A stretch of 7,095 bases of DNA. It comes from Endomicrobium sp. (GTDB taxonomy: Bacteria; Elusimicrobiota; Endomicrobiia; Endomicrobiales; Endomicrobiaceae). Shown here in pieces: positions 1 to 5,347 of this stretch. A program made the translations under genes and the position numbers. The notes beneath the pieces are model-generated. The model did not search any database. It was given only the letters and a program-made list of their open reading frames with translations, and was not told the DNA's origin. Every line of letters begins with the position of its first letter. The stretch's first letter is position 1. Location of the stretch: contig JAITAQ010000009.1 of the NCBI GenBank assembly GCA_031283985.1, forward strand, positions 1-7,095. Direction: 5' to 3'.

Positions 1-189
1 TCTTCTATGGTTTCGGAAATGGCTTTAGGCAAAACGGTTGATGAAGTTTTAAAAATTACAAATGACGATGTGGCTAAAGCTTTAGGAGGACTTCCTCCAA
101 ATAAACTACATTGCTCTAATCTTGGCGCTGATGCTTTGCACAAAGCAATACAAGATTATAAAAACAAGAAAAAAATAAAGATATTTTAG
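1..189 (+). CDS. iscU: IscU/NifU-type Fe-S cluster assembly scaffold, C-terminal part (5' end outside window)
   Basis: The reading frame is open from base 1, and the ATG at base 7 is internal, so this is the tail of a gene entering from upstream. The visible 62 residues match the end of the IscU/NifU-N domain: SSMVSEMALGKT, then the helix DEVLKITNDD, then the signature LPPNKLHCS, then a final helix ending AIQDY. In this family the scaffold builds [2Fe-2S] clusters on three cysteines from sulfur supplied by a cysteine desulfurase (IscS/NifS). The cysteine in LHCS is the third of these; the other two would lie upstream. LPPNK corresponds to LPPVK, the HscA chaperone-binding site in proteobacterial IscU, with Asn replacing Val. 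The protein stops just after the domain, so it is the short stand-alone type and not full-length NifU. The tail is lysine-rich. The next gene starts 14 nt downstream, so co-transcription is likely. Confidence 0.9.
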   Translation, partial: SSMVSEMALGKTVDEVLKITNDDVAKALGGLPPNKLHCSNLGADALHKAIQDYKNKKKIKIF

Positions 190-203
190 AAAGGTATAAA
201 AAA

Positions 204-416
204 ATGGATAACTGTAATTTTTGCTCTCACTCCAGTGGTTGTTCATGTCCCCATTGCGAAGACGAATTAAAAAACGGATGCATGAGTCCAACATTTTGTA
301 AACCGTGTGGACAAAAGAGTAGAAACATTAAAGTTTGTCAAGTGTGCCAAGCTGAATACTCTTCAGAATATGAAAAGTGTCCTGCCTGTTCAGTAATAGA
401 TAAAGATAGAAAATAA
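204..416 (+). CDS. Small Cys-rich zinc-ribbon / rubredoxin-like protein (70 aa)
   Basis: I do not recognise a named family. The 70 residues include 12 cysteines, at 4, 7, 13, 15, 18, 26, 32, 35, 45, 48, 59 and 62. They make five CxxC knuckles (4/7, 15/18, 32/35, 45/48, 59/62) plus two single cysteines, enough for three four-Cys metal sites. The C-terminal pair, C45xxC48-x10-C59xxC62 with a CPAC knuckle, looks like a short rubredoxin or zinc ribbon. It resembles the C-terminal domain of the rubrerythrin encoded downstream (CxxC-x12-CxxC, also with EKCPAC). There is no signal peptide or membrane segment, so it is probably cytosolic. GAAAGG at 189-194, overlapping the iscU stop, is the likely ribosome binding site, 9 nt before the ATG. 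Its place between an Fe-S scaffold gene and two non-haem iron oxygen-defence genes suggests a metal or electron-carrier role. A purely structural zinc protein is equally possible. Confidence 0.75.
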   Translation: MDNCNFCSHSSGCSCPHCEDELKNGCMSPTFCKPCGQKSRNIKVCQVCQAEYSSEYEKCPACSVIDKDRK

Positions 417-500
417 CTATTTTATTTATAGTTTATAAATTGTTTAAATGATTTACTTTTTAGAAGCTGGATTAAAATTGGGATATGAAAGGAGCTTTTT

Positions 501-1691
501 ATGTCAGCAAAGATAATAAAAGACGGTGTATATGCTGTTGGAGCTGTTGACTGGAACGAGAGACATTTCCATGGGCATACATACATGACAAGAAGAGGCG
601 TTACATATAATTCTTACCTAATTATTGATGAAAAAATTACCTTAATTGACACTGTTCGCAAAAGTTTTGAAAAAGAACTTTTAGAAAACATTAGAAGTAT
701 ATTAGATCCGTCTAAAATAGATACAATCATTATCAATCATATTGAACCAGATCATTCGGGAGCTTTTCTAGAAGTTTTAAAAGCGTGTCCTAACGCTAAA
801 GTTTATGGAACTGGCAAAGCAAGAGATGGGCTTTTAAAATATTATGGCGTAAGCGGCGACTGGATCGCTGTGAAATCAGGTCAAAGTTTGAAGATTGGGA
901 AAAGAACATTGGAATTTATAGATGTTCCTATGATACATTGGCCTGATAGCATGTTTACATATTGTGCATATGATAAAATCTTGTTTTCAAACGATGGATT
1001 TGGGCAGCATTATGCGACTAACAAACTTTTTGATGACGAGGTTAATTTTGATGTCTTAATGGAAGAAGCTCAAAAATATTATGCCAATATTCTTTGGCCA
1101 TTTAATATGCTTGTTGCTTCTGAACTTGCCGCTATAAGCAAATTAAACCTTGCCGTTGATTTTATTGCTCCAAGCCATGGACTTGTTTGGCGTAAATATA
1201 TTTCTGACATTATGGAAAAATATCTTTACTGGTCTGCCCATAAATACAAGAAAAGAATTGCGGTTGTTTATGAAACAATGTGGAATTCTACTGAAAAAAT
1301 GGCGCGAAAAATTGTTGAAGGTATAACTTCAGAAGGCGTTGAAGCTATTTTGTTTGATGTTACAAAAAATGATAGAACAGATATTGTTTCCTATATGATG
1401 GACGCTAAAGGCTGGGTTTTTGGCTCTTCAACTCATGATGGATGGATGCTTCCCGTAATTGCAGAATTCTTACATTTCTTAAAAGGCTCCAAAGCTATAG
1501 GTCGTAAATCTTTTGCTTTTGGCTCTTATGGCTGGAGCGGCGAAGCGGTAAAGGATATAGAAGATACTATTTCTAATATTACGACGTTTGATCCCTTTTT
1601 TAGAGTTGTTTTTAATCCTACAGAAGAAGAGTTGAATAAGTGTTTTGAATTAGGTAAATCTTTTGCTTTAAAAATAAAAAATGAAGAATAA
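501..1691 (+). CDS. fprA: A-type flavoprotein / flavodiiron protein (O2 or NO reductase)
   Basis: At 396 residues this is full length for the two-domain family. Residues 1-250 form the metallo-beta-lactamase-like diiron domain with a complete ligand set: H80-x-E82-x-D84-H85 (in NHIEPDHSG), H146 (MIHWPDS), D165 (SNDGFGQH) and H226 (PSHG). Residues 251-396 are a flavodoxin domain with the FMN phosphate loop near 257-269 (YETMWNSTEKMA) and flavin-contacting stretches SSTHDGWMLP (309-318) and GSYGWSGEAVK (341-351). Members of this family reduce O2 to water, and some reduce NO, in the cytoplasm of anaerobes with electrons from rubredoxin. There is no fused rubredoxin or NADH-oxidoreductase domain, so a separate donor is needed. 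GAAAGGAG at 487-494 lies 6 nt before the ATG. The 84-nt gap upstream may hold a promoter. Rubrerythrin follows after 25 nt, almost certainly on the same transcript. O2 versus NO preference cannot be read from the sequence. Confidence 0.95.
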   Translation: MSAKIIKDGVYAVGAVDWNERHFHGHTYMTRRGVTYNSYLIIDEKITLIDTVRKSFEKELLENIRSILDPSKIDTIIINHIEPDHSGAFLEVLKACPNAKVYGTGKARDGLLKYYGVSGDWIAVKSGQSLKIGKRTLEFIDVPMIHWPDSMFTYCAYDKILFSNDGFGQHYATNKLFDDEVNFDVLMEEAQKYYANILWPFNMLVASELAAISKLNLAVDFIAPSHGLVWRKYISDIMEKYLYWSAHKYKKRIAVVYETMWNSTEKMARKIVEGITSEGVEAILFDVTKNDRTDIVSYMMDAKGWVFGSSTHDGWMLPVIAEFLHFLKGSKAIGRKSFAFGSYGWSGEAVKDIEDTISNITTFDPFFRVVFNPTEEELNKCFELGKSFALKIKNEE

Positions 1692-1704
1692 AAGAAAGCA
1701 TTAT

Positions 1705-1710
1705 AGGAGG
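1705..1710 (+). promoter_or_regulatory. Ribosome binding site that fixes the rubrerythrin start
   Basis: A perfect AGGAGG lies 6 nt before the ATG at 1717. An in-frame ATG at 1681 would add 12 residues, but it overlaps the end of fprA, has no Shine-Dalgarno sequence, and encodes a basic stretch not expected in the family. The 1717 start gives a protein whose length and N terminus match known rubrerythrins. Confidence 0.85.
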
Positions 1711-1716
1711 TGGAGT

Positions 1717-2301
1717 ATGACTATAGAAAAGTCAGTAAAAATGACAAAAACAGAAAAACATTTGTTAGAGTCATTTGTTGGAGAGTCGCAGGCAAGAATG
1801 AGATATACATATTTTGCGTCACAAGCAAAAAAAGAAGGATTTGAGCAAATAGCAGCTATTTTCACAGAAACAGCAGATAATGAAAAAGAGCATGCGGAGA
1901 GATTTTTTAAATTTTTAAAAGGAGGAGCTGTTGAAATCTCAGGAACTTTTCCAGCAGGAATAATAAGTGACACAGTAGAAAACTTAAGATTTGCAGCAGC
2001 AGGGGAGAATGAGGAATATACAAAACTTTATCCAAGAGCGGCAAAAGTTGCAGAGGAAGAGGGATTTTTTGAAATAGCGGAATGTTTTAGGATGATTTGT
2101 GTAGCAGAACAGCATCATGAGTCAAGGTATTTGGAGCTACTTGACAATCTTAAGAATGAGAAAGTTTTCAAAAAAGACATGCCAATAAGATGGAAATGCC
2201 GCAACTGTGGTTATGTTTATGAAAGTAAAGAAGCTTTGGAAAAGTGTCCTGCATGTCTGCACCCTAAAGCGTATATGGAAGAATTAGTGGATAATTTCTA
2301 A
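1717..2301 (+). CDS. rbr: Rubrerythrin (peroxide-scavenging diiron protein)
   Basis: The 194 residues match the classical rubrerythrin length and two-domain layout. Residues 1-150 form the four-helix ferritin-like diiron domain with the expected ligands: E23 (GESQAR), E56 and H59 (DNEKEHA), E97 and E100 (GENEEY), E131 and H134 (VAEQHHE). Residues 158-194 form a rubredoxin-like FeS4 domain with C161xxC164G and C177PAC180. The family reduces H2O2 to water in the cytoplasm of anaerobes, and pairing with the flavodiiron protein 25 nt upstream makes an oxygen/peroxide reductive defence pair. Codon choice in the diiron domain differs from fprA: Gly is almost all GGA with no GGC, Ala is mainly GCA, and GAG is about 40% of Glu codons against about a tenth in fprA. 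The last 36 codons use only GAA for Glu. This hints at acquisition of the gene, or part of it, by transfer. Hairpins follow the stop. Confidence 0.96.
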   Translation: MTIEKSVKMTKTEKHLLESFVGESQARMRYTYFASQAKKEGFEQIAAIFTETADNEKEHAERFFKFLKGGAVEISGTFPAGIISDTVENLRFAAAGENEEYTKLYPRAAKVAEEEGFFEIAECFRMICVAEQHHESRYLELLDNLKNEKVFKKDMPIRWKCRNCGYVYESKEALEKCPACLHPKAYMEELVDNF

Positions 2302-2330
2302 ATTTGTTTAATTAGAATTAAACATCAAAA

Positions 2331-2367
2331 TTGTCGGAGCGTAAAATAATCCTTTATGCTCTGACGA
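2331..2367. terminator. Long hairpin after rubrerythrin, possible transcription end
   Basis: GTCGGAGCGTAAA (2333-2345) pairs with TTTATGCTCTGAC (2353-2365) over 13 positions, two of them G-U, across a 7-nt loop. Two further pairs (one G-U) extend it to 2331 and 2367. It lies 30 nt after the rbr stop between convergent genes, where a terminator is expected. No T tract follows on the plus strand, and only a weak one (ATTTT) on the minus strand, so it may be a 3'-end stabilising or processing structure and not an intrinsic terminator. Confidence 0.4.
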
Positions 2368-2470
2368 ACATTCTGTAGATAAACTTAGAAAAACAGTTTT
2401 GAAAAGTTTTGAAAAAATTATAAAAGTAAGAAATTTATCCTTATTTCTATGACTTAGTTTTAAATATATT

Positions 2471-2493
2471 AATGCTTTAGCAATACAAGATTA
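2471..2493 (+). pseudogene. Possible relic of an iscU/nifU 3' end
   Basis: ATGCTTT (2472-2478) followed directly by AGCAATACAAGATTA (2479-2493) repeats 22 bases of the iscU gene at 131-137 and 144-158. The only difference inside the match is a 6-nt gap, exactly two codons. Both copies read in the same codon phase: N-A-L-A-I-Q-D-Y here against D-A-L-H-K-A-I-Q-D-Y in iscU, with synonymous third-base differences (TTA/TTG, TAC/TAT). The frame runs on to a TGA at 2528-2530 and meets a stop upstream at 2450-2452. Further upstream in the same frame, K-T-V at 2390-2398 echoes GKTVDE of iscU, but that is weak. The fragment is too short to be sure; chance similarity in AT-rich DNA is the alternative. 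Confidence 0.25.
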
Positions 2494-2536
2494 CTATAAA
2501 TTAAGAACTCTCTCGAAATTTTTAGTTTGAGTAAGA

Positions 2537-2595
2537 CTGAGTTTATTGGATAGAGTAAAATAATTCTAAAATGGGAGTATAAACGATAAACTCAG
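2537..2595. repeat. Widely spaced inverted repeat
   Basis: CTGAGTTTATTG (2537-2548) and CGATAAACTCAG (2584-2595) are complementary over 12 positions with one G-T wobble, separated by 35 nt. A near copy of the right arm, GATAAACTTAG, lies at 2378-2388 and could pair with the same left arm. No gene is associated with it. It lies just past the 3' end of the minus-strand methyltransferase gene. Its role is unknown. Confidence 0.35.
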
Positions 2596-2632
2596 GGGAA
2601 CTTGTAAATTTTAGATTTAGTATTTGCATATA

Positions 2633-3385
2633 TTACTTGTTCTTTACAGTTTCATACATGATTATTGACGCCGCAACAGCAGCGTTCAAAGATTTAGCTT
2701 TCCCATACATTGGAATTTTAAATGATACATTTGCAAGTTTTTCAGTTTCTATTTTTATACCATTACTTTCATTGCCAATTATAAAAGCGGCTTTTTGGGA
2801 ACAATGCAGTTCATTTAAATATTTTTTGCTATTTAATGAAGCGGCAAAAATTGTAATTTTGTTTCTTTTCATCAAAATAATAAGTTCTTTTATATCAACG
2901 TTATCTAATACAGGCAAATGAAACAGAGATCCCATAGCAGCTCTTACAGCTTTATCTGAATATATATCGACACTTTTTTTGGAAACAAATATAGCTTTTG
3001 CCCCAAAAGCATCAGCAGAACGGATAATTGCTCCTAGATTTCCCGGATCTTGAATATTTTCCAGAACTATGAAAATACCAACTTGATTTATTAATTCTTC
3101 AATTTTATAATGTTTTTTTTCAACAACGGCAATTATGCCTTGAGGTGATTTTGTAGATGACAATTTTGAAAATAATCGTTCGGATAAAATTATAGTCTCT
3201 TCAAAAGCATTAATAGTCTCATACTTTTGAGAAATTATGATTTGCCTAATATTCCAATCTTTAGATATTTCAAAAACTTGTTTTTTCCCTTCAACTAGAA
3301 ATACATTATTTTGTCTTCGGAATTTTTTATCTTGAAGTTTTAAAAGATTTTTAAAGGTTTGGTTTTGAGAGCTTTTAATTAACAT
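2633..3385 (-). CDS. TrmH/SpoU-family RNA 2'-O-ribose methyltransferase
   Basis: At 250 residues this is the normal length for the two-domain subgroup. Residues 1-95 resemble the SpoU substrate-binding domain (KFRRQNNVFLVEG at 21-33, SPQGIIAVV at 80-88). Residues 103-248 form the knotted SPOUT catalytic domain with all three motifs: ENIQDPGNLGAIIRSADAFG (109-128, with N115 and R122), IIGNESNGI (202-210) and IPMYGKAKSLNAAVAASI (224-241). Such enzymes transfer a methyl group from S-adenosylmethionine to a ribose 2'-OH of rRNA or tRNA. The target cannot be told from sequence; 23S rRNA (RlmB/TsnR-like) is the commonest for this layout. The start agrees with family N termini, but no Shine-Dalgarno sequence precedes it. 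A TATAGT box ends 11 nt before the ATG, which would give a very short leader if used. It stands alone on the minus strand, divergent from pgi. Confidence 0.9.
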   Translation of the reverse strand: MLIKSSQNQTFKNLLKLQDKKFRRQNNVFLVEGKKQVFEISKDWNIRQIIISQKYETINAFEETIILSERLFSKLSSTKSPQGIIAVVEKKHYKIEELINQVGIFIVLENIQDPGNLGAIIRSADAFGAKAIFVSKKSVDIYSDKAVRAAMGSLFHLPVLDNVDIKELIILMKRNKITIFAASLNSKKYLNELHCSQKAAFIIGNESNGIKIETEKLANVSFKIPMYGKAKSLNAAVAASIIMYETVKNK

Positions 3386-3571
3386 GAAATAATTTTACTA
3401 TATTGGGTGTCAAATTAAAATTTTATTTTTAAGCTCTATATTATGCTGTTGTGTGCAATTTTTAACATAGTCTATCCCATACATAATGTTTTTGCAGCTA
3501 ACAAATAAGCTTGACGTAAATTGAATCTCTTCTTGCAGCAGCTTATTTATTGAGCATGTTATAGGAGAAAT

Positions 3572-3601
3572 ATGACAAGGTTTGTGCTACTTTGTTATAC
3601 T
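3572..3601 (+). promoter_or_regulatory. Candidate sigma-70-type promoter for pgi
   Basis: ATGACA (3572-3577, five of six matches to the -35 consensus) is separated by 18 nt from TATACT (3596-3601, -10 box). A TGT directly before the -10 makes it an extended -10 element. Transcription would begin near 3608, giving a leader of about 45 nt before pgi. It is the best promoter match I found in the divergent region 3386-3652. It overlaps the start of the 23-codon reading frame at 3572, so if this promoter is used that frame is not translated from its message. Confidence 0.5.
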
Positions 3602-3643
3602 AGACGTCAGATAAAATTTGATTCTAATATAAAACACAATTAG
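3572..3643 (+). CDS. Possible 23-residue upstream reading frame ahead of pgi
   Basis: An ATG at 3572 follows AGGAG (3563-3567) by 4 nt and opens a 23-codon frame, MTRFVLLCYTRRQIKFDSNI then KHN. It ends at a TAG (3641-3643) that overlaps the pgi ribosome binding site AGGAAG (3642-3647). The arrangement would suit a leader peptide translationally coupled to pgi. I do not recognise the peptide, and it has no run of a single amino acid that would suggest attenuation. It conflicts with the promoter placed over the same bases, since a message carrying it must start upstream of 3563. It may be a chance frame or a gene relic. Confidence 0.2.
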   Translation: MTRFVLLCYTRRQIKFDSNIKHN

Positions 3644-3652
3644 GAAGAAATT

Positions 3653-5296
3653 ATGGGCAAGTTTGAGTTGAAAAAAACAAATGTTTGGCAAAGTCTTGAG
3701 CAAAATTACAAAAAAACATCCACACTGCATTTAAGGGATTTATTTAAAGAAAGCAATAGGTTTAATGAATTTTCTATACGAGATAATAATTTAGGTTTAA
3801 CTTTTGATTATTCAAAGAACATTATAACTTCAAAAACTTTTAGACTTTTAATGGATTTTGCTAAAGCTGCCAAGGTCAAAGAATATGCCGACAAAATGTT
3901 TTCAGGTAAAAAGATAAACTGGACTGAAAAAAGAGCTGTTCTTCACACAGCTTTAAGAAATAGAAGCAATAAGCCTATATATGTTGACGGTAAAGACGTT
4001 ATGCTTGAAATCAATGCAGTGCTTTCTAAAATGGAAAAGTTCAATAACGATTTGAGAAGCGGCAAATGGGTAGGCTTTACAGAAAAAAAGATAACAGATG
4101 TTGTAAATATAGGCATAGGTGGTTCAGACTTGGGTCCTAAGATGGTTTGTGAGGCACTTAAGTATTATGCTGACGGGCCTAATGTGCATTTTGTTTCAAA
4201 TATTGACGGAGCAGATATTTACGGAGCCCTTAAGAATTTAAATCCTGAAACGACTCTCTTTATAATAGCCTCAAAGACGTTTACTACTCTTGAGACTATG
4301 ACCAATGCTTCAACTGCAAGACAGTGGCTTGTGTCTAAGCTCGGAGATAAAGCTATAAGCAAACACTTTATTGCTCTTTCAACAAACGCAAAAAAAGTTG
4401 AAGAATTTGGCATAGATGAAAATAATATGTTTGAAATTTGGGATTTTGTAGGAGGCAGATATTCTTTATGGTCTGCTATAGGATTATCAGTTGCCTGTTA
4501 TGTCGGGTTTGATAAATTTACTGAACTTTTGGAAGGCGCACATTATATTGATCAACATTTCTTAAACGCTCCTTATGAAAAAAATATACCTATTATTATG
4601 GCTACTTTAGGATTTTGGTATAACAATTTTTTTGGAGCTTCTACTTACGCGGTTTTGCCTTATAGCCAGTATTTGCATAAATTCCCCGCATATCTTCAAC
4701 AAGGAGATATGGAAAGCGATGGTAAATTTATAGACCGCGAAGGCAACAGGGTAGATTACGAAACAGGTCCTGTAATTTGGGGAGAACCAGGAACCAACGG
4801 ACAGCATTCTTTTTATCAGCTTGTTCATCAGGGAACTAAATTTATTCCTTCTGATTTTATAGGTTTTATAAACTCTCTTGAGAAAGTCGGCGATCATCAA
4901 GAAAAATTGATGGCAAATTATTTTGCTCAGACGGAAGCTTTAGCGTTTGGTCTTACAAAAGAACAAGTTGTTGAAAATCTTGCAAGGACGGGGCTTTCTC
5001 AAGATGATATAGAATTTTTGGCACCTTATAAGGTATTTGAGGGAAACAGACCTACTAACAGCATATTGATAGATAATCTTACGCCCAAAACTCTTGGTGC
5101 GTTGATAGCATTGTACGAGCATAAAATATTTGCGCAGGGAATTATGTGGCGGATAAACAGCTTTGACCAGTGGGGAGTTGAGCTTGGAAAAGTTCTTGCA
5201 AATGTAATACTAACGGAACTCAAAGGCGAAGCTGACAATAAGCATGATGCGTCAACAGAGAGCTTGATAAAGATTTACAGGGACAAAAGAAAATAA
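3653..5296 (+). CDS. pgi: Glucose-6-phosphate isomerase
   Basis: At 547 residues this is full length and close to the long bacterial/eukaryotic form. It interconverts glucose 6-phosphate and fructose 6-phosphate in the cytosol, feeding glycolysis or, in reverse, gluconeogenesis and sugar-nucleotide synthesis. The sugar-phosphate loop [11 protein letters not shown] is at 152-162. Both family signatures are intact: [14 protein letters not shown] (264-277) and [18 protein letters not shown] (496-513). Catalytic residues are present: E354 in GDMESDGK, H385 in [13 protein letters not shown] and K513 at the end of signature 2. AGGAAG at 3642-3647 lies 5 nt before the ATG, and a promoter candidate lies at 3572-3601. 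rlmN follows after 51 nt with no clear terminator between, so the two are probably co-transcribed although functionally unrelated. Base composition and codon use look native. Confidence 0.97.
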   Translation: MGKFELKKTNVWQSLEQNYKKTSTLHLRDLFKESNRFNEFSIRDNNLGLTFDYSKNIITSKTFRLLMDFAKAAKVKEYADKMFSGKKINWTEKRAVLHTALRNRSNKPIYVDGKDVMLEINAVLSKMEKFNNDLRSGKWVGFTEKKITDVVNIGIGGSDLGPKMVCEALKYYADGPNVHFVSNIDGADIYGALKNLNPETTLFIIASKTFTTLETMTNASTARQWLVSKLGDKAISKHFIALSTNAKKVEEFGIDENNMFEIWDFVGGRYSLWSAIGLSVACYVGFDKFTELLEGAHYIDQHFLNAPYEKNIPIIMATLGFWYNNFFGASTYAVLPYSQYLHKFPAYLQQGDMESDGKFIDREGNRVDYETGPVIWGEPGTNGQHSFYQLVHQGTKFIPSDFIGFINSLEKVGDHQEKLMANYFAQTEALAFGLTKEQVVENLARTGLSQDDIEFLAPYKVFEGNRPTNSILIDNLTPKTLGALIALYEHKIFAQGIMWRINSFDQWGVELGKVLANVILTELKGEADNKHDASTESLIKIYRDKRK

Positions 5297-5347
5297 TTAA
5301 TTGTCCGTTTGTTGCGGGTAGTTTTTTGTTAAGAGAGCAATATAAAT

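Larger units (their letters stand above)
2302..2632. other. 331-nt convergent intergenic region without an intact gene
   Basis: This stretch lies between the ends of rbr (+) and the minus-strand methyltransferase. I see no intact reading frame with a ribosome binding site. It holds an 8-bp AT-rich hairpin (2305-2312 with 2317-2324, 4-nt loop), a longer hairpin at 2333-2365, a two-copy tandem repeat of GTTTTGAAAA (2396-2415), a segment resembling the 3' end of iscU (2471-2493) and a widely spaced inverted repeat (2537-2548 with 2584-2595). No hairpin is followed by a clean T run. The mixture is compatible with a decayed gene and transcription-end structures for two converging genes. Confidence 0.6.

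Noticed and set aside
424..440. ATTTATA-GTT-TATAAAT hairpin between the Cys-rich gene and fprA
   Set aside because: All seven pairs are A-T, expected by chance in this base composition; too weak for a terminator, and operator use cannot be supported.
1681..1716. Upstream ATG extending rubrerythrin by 12 residues
   Set aside because: It overlaps the fprA end, lacks a ribosome binding site and adds a basic tail foreign to the family; AGGAGG at 1705-1710 points to 1717.
2637..2921. 94-codon plus-strand frame with hydrophobic residues
   Set aside because: It lies wholly antisense inside the TrmH-family methyltransferase gene, whose protein has all family motifs.
3395..3413. TTGACA and TATAGT on the minus strand before the methyltransferase gene as a promoter pair
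   Set aside because: They are only 5 nt apart, so they cannot be the -35 and -10 of one promoter; no proper -35 lies about 17 nt upstream of TATAGT.
3443..3508. 21-codon frame resembling a signal peptide (ends VFAANK) in the pgi upstream region
   Set aside because: There is no ribosome binding site, no mature protein follows, and short hydrophobic frames are common in AT-rich DNA. A gene relic is possible but unsupported.
3503..3548. 9-bp inverted repeat AAATAAGCT / AGCTTATTT with 28-nt spacing, upstream of pgi
   Set aside because: It is short, AT-rich and widely spaced, with no link to a promoter element that would make it an operator or terminator.
5281..5306. GGACAA / TTGTCC hairpin at the end of pgi as a terminator
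   Set aside because: The stem is only 6 bp with a 14-nt loop and no following T run, and rlmN begins 42 nt later.
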